NCBI GenBank assembly: GCA_031287655.1
Contig: JAITSR010000079.1
Location: 1 to 14,586 of the forward strand
DNA from: Clostridiales bacterium
GTDB lineage: Bacteria > Bacillota > Clostridia > WRLR01
Length of the DNA: 14,586 nt
Reading direction: 5' to 3'
The notes under the pieces were generated by a model. It did not search any database. It was not told the DNA's origin and saw only the letters and a list, made by a program, of their open reading frames with translations. Position 1 is the first letter of the stretch, and each line of letters begins with the position of its first letter. Shown piece by piece: positions 1-6,321 of this stretch. The position numbers and the translations under genes were made by a program.

Positions 1-24
1 GCATAGACAGCGGCAAGGTCAGGC

Positions 25-65
25 ATGGGAACGATTCCCCTCCACCGGAGGGGAATCGTTCCCAT
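25..65. repeat. Perfect 19-bp inverted repeat with a 3-nt loop
   Basis: Bases 25-43 are the exact reverse complement of bases 47-65, with ACC at 44-46 as the loop. The right arm ends on the last base of the stop codon of the minus-strand RND gene. An RNA read from the pump gene would therefore fold a very stable stem straight after its stop. No run of T follows the stem on either strand, so it does not have the form of a standard intrinsic terminator. Each arm is itself quasi-palindromic (GGGAA, three bases, TTCCC), which would suit a dispersed palindromic repeat or a protein-binding site. Its role is unknown: mRNA 3'-end stabilisation, bidirectional termination or a repetitive element are all possible. 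Confidence 0.85.
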
Positions 66-3000
66 TAATCATACGAGGCCTTTCCCGCGGCGGCGTTCGC
101 GGAGCGCGCGAGACGCGCCTCGCGTTTTTTTCTGCGCTTTTCGCGCCCGTTGTAGAAGAACAGGTAGACGACCGGCACGAACAACAGCGTGACGAGCGTC
201 GAGAGCGAGAGACCGAACACGACGACGACGGCCAAGCCGCGCATCATCTCCGCGCCGTCGCTGGTCGCGAACATCATCGGAATCAGCGCGAGCACCGTCG
301 TCAGCGTCGTCATCAGGATCGGGCGCATACGCACCGGCCCCGCGGTTTTGAGCGCCTCGAGCCCGCTCATGCCGCGCTCCCGGATCAAAAGATTCGTATA
401 GTCGACGAGCACGATCGCGTTGTTGATCACGACGCCCGCAAGCATAATCAAACCAAGAAAGCCCGTGATCGAAAGCGGCGTGCCGAACAGGAACAGCCCA
501 AAAAGCCCGCCTGTCAACGCGATCGGGATCGAAAACATGATGATGAACGGATAGGCGAGGGATTCAAATTCCGCGGCCATAATCATGTAGACAAGCGCCA
601 AGGCCATGATCAGCGCGAGCCCGAGGTCCGCGAACGTCTCGTTCATCTGCTCCGTCGTCCCGGCCTCCTCCCATGAAAAGCCGTCCGGCATCGGGTAAGC
701 CGCGAGGCGCGCCTTTACATCCGCCATCACAGCGCCGGCGTCGCGGCCCTCCAACTGGGCGGACACCGTCACATACCGCCGCTGATTGCTGCGCGCGATC
801 GTCTCCGGCATATCCTCCGTCACGATCTCGGCAAGCTCGTAGAGCGGCACGTTCACGCCCGTCGGGGACGGGATCAGAATGTTCTCGAGGTCGGTGATAT
901 AATTGAAGCTGTCGCGGTTCTGGCGCACGCGTATGTCCATTTCGCTGTCGCCCGTCTTGAACGTCGTCGCGACGGTCCCCGAGATCGCCGTATTGATGAC
1001 CCCCGCGATCGTGTACGCGCTGATTCCATAACCCGAAGCCTTGTCCCTGTTGATCCGGAGCGTCGCCTGCGGCGTCGCGTCCTGAACCGAGGTCTCGGTC
1101 TCGCGCGTGCCCGGCACGCTCGCGATCATCGCCCGGACGTCCTCCGCGACCTCGCCGAGCCCGTCCGTCTGATCGCCGTAGATCGTGAGCTGGATGCCCC
1201 CGCCGCCTCCGTAGTTCCCCATCGACTGGCTGACGGCCTCGACCGTGATCGTCGGCCCCGCGATCTCCGAGAGCCCGCGGGAAATCGCGCTCGCGACCTC
1301 GACGGCGCTCCGTGTGCGCTCCGCCTTGCCGACAAGTGTGAGGTCGAGCGTCGCCGAGTCGGACGACCCGCCTCCGATCGAAACAATCCCTCCGCCCCCG
1401 CCGACGCGGATCGTGATGTCCGAAACCTCCGGATACTTGCCGTCTATCGCATCCGCGACCAAAAACGCCGTCTTTTCCGTTTCCTCCAACAGCGTGCCGC
1501 GCGGCATGGAAACGCCGATCGAAATCGCGCTCTCGTCACTCGCCGGCATAAATTCCATGCCGACAAATCCGGCGAACATCACGTAGGTAAACGCGACAAA
1601 CGCGGCGACGACGAGCAGCGTCACGAGCCGCCTGCGCAGGCACACCGCGAGCAGACGGCTGTACCCCGACTCGAGCTTTTCGATCAAAAAGCCGACAAAT
1701 CCGATCAGGAGCCTGATCGGGTTCCGCGAGCGCCCGGCGCGCGGAGACGCGGAGAGAGTGGCTGACGTGAGCGTGGCCGGGGCCGAATCCGGCGCGGCAG
1801 ACGGGAGCGGGGATACGAGAGCCGCGGCGTCAGCCGTGTCCGCGCCGACTGCGGTCATATCGGTCATCGCCGAGCCTGCCGCGCCCGACGCCGCGGACGT
1901 GTCGGCCACAGCCGTGGAAACATCCTCCGGCCGAAGCAGGAGTGAGCACGCCATCGGCACAAACGTCAGCGCGACGACGAGGGACGAGATCAGCGAAAAG
2001 GAGATCGTCATCGAGAGCTGGTTAAAAATCTGCGCCGTCAGGCCGCCCGCGAACGTGATCGGAAGGAATACGGCGATCGTCGTCAGCGTCGACGCCGTTA
2101 CGGAAACCGCAACCTCCCGCGCCCCGTCGATCGCGGCGGCAAAGCGTTCCTCGCCCTCCTCGATCTTCCTGTAAATGCTCTCGAGCACGACGATCGAGTT
2201 GTCGACGAGCATCCCGATCCCGAGCATGAGCCCGCCGAGCGACATCAGGTTCAGCGTCATCTTGCTGTAATACATCAGCGCGAACGTCGAGACGACCGAC
2301 ACCGGGATCGCGGCCGCGACGATCAGCGTCGAGCGGAAGTTGCGCAAGAAGATCAAAAGGATCAGGACCGCGAGCAGGCCGCCCTGAATCCCGGAGTTCA
2401 CGACCGTCGACAGCGTCCTTCGGATATAGGCGGCGGGGTCGAGGATCACCTGAACGTGCATGTCCGGGTAGTCGCGCAGGACCCGGTCGAGTTCCGCCAT
2501 CACGGCGTCCGACACGCTGACCGTGTTCGCGGTCGATTGCTTTTGAACCGTCATTGTGACGCTCGGCGACCCGTTGATATAGGAGACGGAGCTCACCTCG
2601 ACGGGCGTCTCCGTGATCTCGGCGATGTCGCGCAGATGGACGATGCCGCCGCGCGCCGTCGTAAACGGAATATCCGCGATTTCCTCGACCGTGAGGAACT
2701 CGCCCGTCACGCGCAGATTCAGGCGCTGGTCGCCCTGCTTGATCGAACCGGCGGGCGTGCTGCGGTTCTCCGCCGCGAGCAGCTGCGTGACCGTGGACTC
2801 GCTGATCCCATAGCCGCGCAGCTGTTCCTCATTTAAGACGAGACTGATCTCCGTCGCGCTGCCGCCGGAGAGACTGACCTGCGCGACGCCCTCCTGCCGC
2901 TCGATCCGGTTTGTGACGCGGTCCTCCAAAAGCCGCTTTAACTCCCCCAAGTCGCGCGTGTCGGACGAGAAGCCGAGCGTGATCGAAAGCTGGGAATTGA

Positions 3001-3397
3001 TGTCGATTTTCAAGACCTGCGGGTCCCCGGCGGCATCCGGCAGCGCGGCTTTGATCATGTCGACACGCTCGCGCATGTCGATCGCCGCGTTGTCGATGTT
3101 CGTGTCGTCCTCGAACTCTACGAGCACGATCGAAGAACCGTAGGAGGAATAACTTGAAAGCGCGCTGACGTTCGGCACCGTGCAGAGGACGCCCTCGAGC
3201 GGCCGCGTGATCAGCGTTTCGATCTCCGCCGGACCCGCCCCGCTGTAGCTTGTCATCACGATCGCGATCGGGATGTTCATGTTCGGCATCATGTCGAGGT
3301 TGATGTTCAGGATCGAGAGGATGCCAAACGCGACGGCGATCAGGAGCAGCATCGCCGTCGTTACGGGGCGCCTCACCGCAAGTTTTGAAAGGCTCAT
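65..3397 (-). CDS. Efflux RND transporter, permease subunit (AcrB/SwrC-like)
   Basis: This is an inner-membrane RND pump, of the family that uses proton-motive force to expel amphiphilic drugs, peptides or lipids. The 1110 residues show the family plan: a first membrane helix at about 12-32, a large extracytoplasmic domain with the RGYGIS segment near 194-199, a helix bundle from about 330 to 490, and a second half-repeat starting near 590. The TM4 motif reads GMLVDNSIVVLE (about 395-406), so one of the two proton-relay aspartates of AcrB is Asn (N400). The TM10 lysine position reads Asn in AGVVINNAIVLVDY. Both changes are, from memory, usual in SwrC-like pumps. Residues about 491-556 of the central cytoplasmic loop form an Ala/Ser/Thr-rich low-complexity insert. 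The ATG overlaps the adaptor stop as ATGA, indicating translational coupling. No TolC-like gene is present. The substrate cannot be inferred. Confidence 0.95.
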   Translation of the reverse strand: MSLSKLAVRRPVTTAMLLLIAVAFGILSILNINLDMMPNMNIPIAIVMTSYSGAGPAEIETLITRPLEGVLCTVPNVSALSSYSSYGSSIVLVEFEDDTNIDNAAIDMRERVDMIKAALPDAAGDPQVLKIDINSQLSITLGFSSDTRDLGELKRLLEDRVTNRIERQEGVAQVSLSGGSATEISLVLNEEQLRGYGISESTVTQLLAAENRSTPAGSIKQGDQRLNLRVTGEFLTVEEIADIPFTTARGGIVHLRDIAEITETPVEVSSVSYINGSPSVTMTVQKQSTANTVSVSDAVMAELDRVLRDYPDMHVQVILDPAAYIRRTLSTVVNSGIQGGLLAVLILLIFLRNFRSTLIVAAAIPVSVVSTFALMYYSKMTLNLMSLGGLMLGIGMLVDNSIVVLESIYRKIEEGEERFAAAIDGAREVAVSVTASTLTTIAVFLPITFAGGLTAQIFNQLSMTISFSLISSLVVALTFVPMACSLLLRPEDVSTAVADTSAASGAAGSAMTDMTAVGADTADAAALVSPLPSAAPDSAPATLTSATLSASPRAGRSRNPIRLLIGFVGFLIEKLESGYSRLLAVCLRRRLVTLLVVAAFVAFTYVMFAGFVGMEFMPASDESAISIGVSMPRGTLLEETEKTAFLVADAIDGKYPEVSDITIRVGGGGGIVSIGGGSSDSATLDLTLVGKAERTRSAVEVASAISRGLSEIAGPTITVEAVSQSMGNYGGGGGIQLTIYGDQTDGLGEVAEDVRAMIASVPGTRETETSVQDATPQATLRINRDKASGYGISAYTIAGVINTAISGTVATTFKTGDSEMDIRVRQNRDSFNYITDLENILIPSPTGVNVPLYELAEIVTEDMPETIARSNQRRYVTVSAQLEGRDAGAVMADVKARLAAYPMPDGFSWEEAGTTEQMNETFADLGLALIMALALVYMIMAAEFESLAYPFIIMFSIPIALTGGLFGLFLFGTPLSITGFLGLIMLAGVVINNAIVLVDYTNLLIRERGMSGLEALKTAGPVRMRPILMTTLTTVLALIPMMFATSDGAEMMRGLAVVVVFGLSLSTLVTLLFVPVVYLFFYNGREKRRKKREARLARSANAAAGKASYD

Positions 3398-4890
3398 GCG
3401 CCGACCCCCGATGCGGCCGCGTCCGGCCCTGCGACGACGTTGACGGCCTCGCCGTCGGAGAGGTTCGTCCCGCCCTTGACCACGACCTGTTCCCCGAATG
3501 TCAGGCCCTCCGTGATCTCAACCTCTTTTCCGTTGTCGACGCCCGTCGTCACAGGCGCCTTATACGCAAGGCCGTCCCGCACGACATAGACATAGTCCCC
3601 CGCGCTGTTCGACAGCACGCAGCCGCGCGGCAGCACAACCGCGCCCTCGCTGTGCTCCTTTATAAAGCGCACCTCCGCGAACATGCCGGAGCGCAGGATA
3701 CCGTCCGGGTTGTCGATCGCGATTTTGACCGGGAACAGGCTCGTCTGATCCGCCGAAGGGCTGATCGTGACGATCTCACCCTTGTACGCCGCGCCGCCGA
3801 GCGCGTGGATAATCACGTCGATTTGGTCGCCCGTGCGGATTTTGTTGATCAAAAGCTCCGAGACGCTGACCTCGACATTGACGCGGTCGAGGTCCACGAG
3901 CACGAAGGCGGGGGCCTGCGGCGAGACGAACTCCCCGGCGCGCGCGTTGCATATGTTCACGACGCCCGAGATCGGGCTTTCGAGCTGTGTCTCCGACAAG
4001 TTTTTTGTGATCGTCTCGCGCTGCACATAGAGCACGTCGCGGGACGCCTTTGCCTGTTCAACCGCGAGCGACGCCTGCCGCGTGCTGTCGGACACGATCC
4101 GCCCGCGCGTGAGCGCAAGCGATTCCGCCGCCTTGTCCTTTGCGAATACGAGCTGGTCATAGCCGACCTGAGCCTGCGCGAGCGCGTTCTGCGCCTGCTC
4201 ATACGCGGCCTGCGCCTGATTTTTCGCGAACTCGGCTTTTGTTAAGTCATTCTCCGCCACCGCGCCCGACTCATACAGCGACTTCGCGTTGTCATAGTCC
4301 CGCTGCGCGTTTTCGAGCGTTCGCCCGGCGTTGGCAATCGCGAGCGCCGCGTTGTCGAGCGCGATCTGCGCGTTTTCCAGCTGTTTGTCATAGTTCTCGA
4401 GACTCGTCTCCTGCTGGAGGACCTGCGCCTGATACTGGCCGCCCGTCACGCTGTTCAGCGCGTTCTCCGCGGTCACGACCCCCTGATCGGCCTGATGGAT
4501 CTGCGCGTCGATCTGATCCAGCTGACTTTGAATGTCCTGCTCATCCAGCTTTAGAAGGATATCCCCCGCTCGCACACGGTCGCCGACGTCGGCGTAGACA
4601 TCCGTAATCTTGCCTGACAGCTTGCTGACGACGGACAGCGTCGCGTTCGGCGCGAGCTTGCCCGCGTAGACGATCTCCTTTTTGATCTCGCCGCGCTCGA
4701 CCGTAAGCGCCTCCACGGCCGTCAGCGGCGCGGCCGCGGCCTGCGCCGAATCCTCCGCGTTCGCCGCCGTGAGCGCCGAGCAGCCCGAGAGCGCCGCGCC
4801 AAGCGCGCCAAAGGCGACAACACCCGCGAGCGCCGCCGCCTTTAAATGAAAATGAAGCGGGAGCGCCCCCCGCCTTTTGTTTATGATCAT
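3394..4890 (-). CDS. Efflux RND transporter periplasmic adaptor subunit (HlyD/AcrA-like lipoprotein)
   Basis: This is the membrane-fusion partner of the RND pump encoded directly downstream. From the ATG at 4890 it has 498 residues. A basic N-terminus and a hydrophobic stretch (about 17-36) end in LSGC, a lipobox with C37, so it is probably a lipoprotein anchored outside the cytoplasmic membrane. A biotinyl-lipoyl-like half motif with SKLSGKI..VYADVGDRVRAGD lies near 89-110. A long Ala/Gln/Asn-rich alpha-hairpin follows (about 115-300), then the second lipoyl half with LESPISGVV (303-311), a beta-barrel domain (about 335-410) and a membrane-proximal domain (about 415-485). The frame is open 15 codons further upstream. 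I chose 4890 because the signal sequence begins right there and a GGGGGA sequence lies about 7 nt upstream. Its TGA overlaps the pump ATG. Confidence 0.93.
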   Translation of the reverse strand: MIINKRRGALPLHFHLKAAALAGVVAFGALGAALSGCSALTAANAEDSAQAAAAPLTAVEALTVERGEIKKEIVYAGKLAPNATLSVVSKLSGKITDVYADVGDRVRAGDILLKLDEQDIQSQLDQIDAQIHQADQGVVTAENALNSVTGGQYQAQVLQQETSLENYDKQLENAQIALDNAALAIANAGRTLENAQRDYDNAKSLYESGAVAENDLTKAEFAKNQAQAAYEQAQNALAQAQVGYDQLVFAKDKAAESLALTRGRIVSDSTRQASLAVEQAKASRDVLYVQRETITKNLSETQLESPISGVVNICNARAGEFVSPQAPAFVLVDLDRVNVEVSVSELLINKIRTGDQIDVIIHALGGAAYKGEIVTISPSADQTSLFPVKIAIDNPDGILRSGMFAEVRFIKEHSEGAVVLPRGCVLSNSAGDYVYVVRDGLAYKAPVTTGVDNGKEVEITEGLTFGEQVVVKGGTNLSDGEAVNVVAGPDAAASGVGA

Positions 4891-5007
4891 CGCTTTTCCC
4901 CCAAGCCGTCGCCCAAAGGCGTCCCATGTTATCACACATCATACGCCGCCATTGGGAAAAAGGCTTAAAAGAACAATTAAAATTTCATGAAAGACGCCGA
5001 ATTGTCG
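4891..5007. other. AT-richer intergenic gap between hydrolase and efflux genes
   Basis: The 117 bases between the serine hydrolase stop and the adaptor start contain an AT-rich patch at about 4965-4992, including the palindrome TTTCATGAAA at 4983-4992. On the minus strand a T5 run lies at about 4958-4962 but has no convincing GC-rich stem before it. A TATGAT at about 4942-4947 (minus strand) lacks a reasonable -35 at 16-18 bp. I therefore call neither a promoter nor a terminator here. The efflux pair could be read from the hydrolase promoter or from an unrecognised promoter in this gap. Confidence 0.4.
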
Positions 5008-6165
5008 TCAGTCCTGCCAGAGGCTCGCATAGGCGTAGTTTCGGACCGTGCCATGCCAGAACCACCATTGGGACCCGCCCTCCTGCTGCGCGTAAAAGAG
5101 CGCCAGCTCGGAGTCGGGATCGATCACCGCGTAGCAGCCGCGCGCGCCATCCCATCCAAACTCGCCGTTCGCGCTCAGCGCGTTGTTCTTCTCCCGGTTG
5201 ACAAGCACACGCACGCCCAAGCCGTAGCCGTATCCGGTCTTGCTGGTTCCGCCAAACTCCGTAAAGTCCTTTTGCGAAACCTCGCCAAGCTGGTTTGTCC
5301 GCATCAGCTCGACCGTTTCCTTTTTCAGGATACGCGCGCCGCTCGCGCCGAGCCCAAAATTGCACAGCGCCTCGGTCAGCAGAATGTAGTCCGACACGGT
5401 TGAAAAGAGCCCGCCGCCCCCGCTCTCATACTCCGTTCCGGGGTTGAGACGGTATGTTTCCCCAACGCTCGCGGCGCGGCCTGTTTTTGCGTCAAAGCCG
5501 TTGTATATCAGCGCGGTCCGCGGTTCGTCCTCCGGCTTCACGGAAAACGCCGTGTCGCCCATTCCGAGCGGGTCAAAGACGTGCTCCTTCAAATACGCGC
5601 CAAACCGCTTGCCCGAAACGACCTCGACAAGCCCGCCAAGGACGTCGTGGCAGGAACTGTACCGAAAATGCGAGCCGGGTTCAAAGAACAGCGGACGGCC
5701 CGCGAGCGCCCGGATCAGCGTCAGCGTCGGCCCCTTTCCGCCGGTGTCTTGTATCGCGCGCTCCACCGCGTCCGTATCAAGCCCGCCGACTCCGCCCTGC
5801 ATAGAGAGCAGATGCCGCACTGTCAACGGCGTGACCGCGGGCCGTATCTCCTGCCTTCCATCCGGCAAATCGCAAAGCGCCGTGAGGTCCGCGTATTCGG
5901 GGATATAGCGCGAAACCGGATCGTCCAGTCCGAGCTTGCCGGATTCGCAGAGCTGCAAGATGGCTGTGCATGTGGAAATCTTCGTCGCGGAATACAAATG
6001 GAAGATCGTGCGCGGCCCAAAAGCCACACCCTTCTCCACATTCGAGTACCCGGCGTAATGCTCATAGACCGGCTTATGCCGATAATAGACCGCGCAGCCG
6101 ACGCCCGGGATGTTCTTCTCCGCGTAAAACGAGTCCAAATAAGCCGTGAGTTTAGAAAAATTCAT
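5008..6165 (-). CDS. Serine hydrolase, class C beta-lactamase family (MEROPS S12-like)
   Basis: This is a 385-residue protein of the beta-lactamase/esterase/D-Ala-D-Ala peptidase fold. The catalytic SxxK motif is SATK (S59, K62), in the usual context FHLYSATKIST. The second motif is YSS (Y169-S171), followed by the typical helix CHDVLGGLVEVVSG. The ESGGGGLFSTVSDY segment (247-260) is characteristic of the family. In place of a KTG triad the third region reads FGWDGARGC (337-344), closer to the WGG motif of EstB-like esterases. No signal peptide or membrane segment is visible, so a cytosolic location is likely; this argues against a role as a secreted beta-lactamase. The start is preceded by GGGGGG 8 nt upstream and by a promoter shared with typA. 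The substrate is unknown. It lies upstream of the efflux genes on the same strand, 117 bp away. Confidence 0.9.
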   Translation of the reverse strand: MNFSKLTAYLDSFYAEKNIPGVGCAVYYRHKPVYEHYAGYSNVEKGVAFGPRTIFHLYSATKISTCTAILQLCESGKLGLDDPVSRYIPEYADLTALCDLPDGRQEIRPAVTPLTVRHLLSMQGGVGGLDTDAVERAIQDTGGKGPTLTLIRALAGRPLFFEPGSHFRYSSCHDVLGGLVEVVSGKRFGAYLKEHVFDPLGMGDTAFSVKPEDEPRTALIYNGFDAKTGRAASVGETYRLNPGTEYESGGGGLFSTVSDYILLTEALCNFGLGASGARILKKETVELMRTNQLGEVSQKDFTEFGGTSKTGYGYGLGVRVLVNREKNNALSANGEFGWDGARGCYAVIDPDSELALFYAQQEGGSQWWFWHGTVRNYAYASLWQD

Positions 6166-6183
6166 GTTGATTGCCCCCCTTTT

Positions 6184-6211
6184 TTTTCACCCCTCCGTTT
6201 TCACCCCTCCG
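6184..6211 (-). repeat. Two tandem 14-bp repeats in the hydrolase leader
   Basis: The 14-mer TTTTCACCCCTCCG occurs twice back to back (6184-6197 and 6198-6211). Read on the hydrolase strand, each copy is CGGAGGGGTGAAAA, which contains a strong Shine-Dalgarno-like GGAGGGG. They lie within the predicted 5' leader, about 20-45 nt before the ATG. The copy nearest the gene is followed by eight A and six G (6174-6187), the G6 run being the likely ribosome binding site. Copy number or homopolymer length could change expression; that is inference. Confidence 0.8.
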
Positions 6212-6221
6212 TTTTTCATAA

Positions 6222-6251
6222 TTGCATGATACGCCTAAAATGGGATATAAT
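6222..6251 (+). promoter_or_regulatory. Predicted sigma-70/sigma-A promoter for the typA operon
   Basis: TTGCAT (6222-6227) and a perfect TATAAT (6246-6251) are separated by 18 nt. The predicted start is near 6258, about 64 nt before the preferred typA start. The perfect -10 box and its position in a short AT-rich gap between divergent genes support it. It would drive typA, mltG and the U32 gene. Confidence 0.65.
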
Positions 6252-6255
6252 GCAA
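6226..6255 (-). promoter_or_regulatory. Predicted sigma-70/sigma-A promoter for the serine hydrolase gene
   Basis: On the minus strand, TTGCAT (6255-6250) is followed after exactly 18 nt by TATCAT (6231-6226), giving a predicted RNA start near 6219 and a leader of about 54 nt. The -35 box matches the consensus only in TTG. The element is superimposed on the opposite-facing typA promoter. Confidence 0.55.
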
Positions 6256-6273
6256 TAGCAAGCTGGTTAAAGG

Positions 6274-6291
6274 CCATCCCTGAACGGATGG
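6274..6291 (+). promoter_or_regulatory. Small hairpin in the typA 5' leader
   Basis: CCATCC (6274-6279) pairs perfectly with GGATGG (6286-6291) across a 6-nt loop. The stem lies in the predicted leader of typA, just before an out-of-frame ATG at 6297. There is no T run after it, so it is not a terminator. It may be incidental. Confidence 0.35.
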
Positions 6292-6321
6292 AAATTATGA
6301 ACAACTATGGAAGGAATGTTC

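Noticed and set aside
25..65. Intrinsic terminator of the efflux operon
   Set aside because: The stem is excellent, but neither strand has a T run after it. It is listed as an inverted repeat instead.
3385..4245. A 286-codon open frame on the plus strand opposite the adaptor gene
   Set aside because: It is composed of Arg/Asp/His-rich low-information sequence, antisense to a clear HlyD-type adaptor.
4891..4935. Fifteen-codon upstream extension of the adaptor gene
   Set aside because: The signal sequence begins at the 4890 ATG, which has a G-rich ribosome binding site; the extension has no such site and would bury the signal peptide.
4960..4998. Terminator after the serine hydrolase
   Set aside because: Only three GC pairs could close a stem before the T5 run, and the interior does not pair consistently.
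4930..5007. Promoter directly upstream of the efflux genes
   Set aside because: A TATGAT is present on the minus strand, but no -35 element lies at 16-18 bp. The TTGTTC upstream is 27 bp away.
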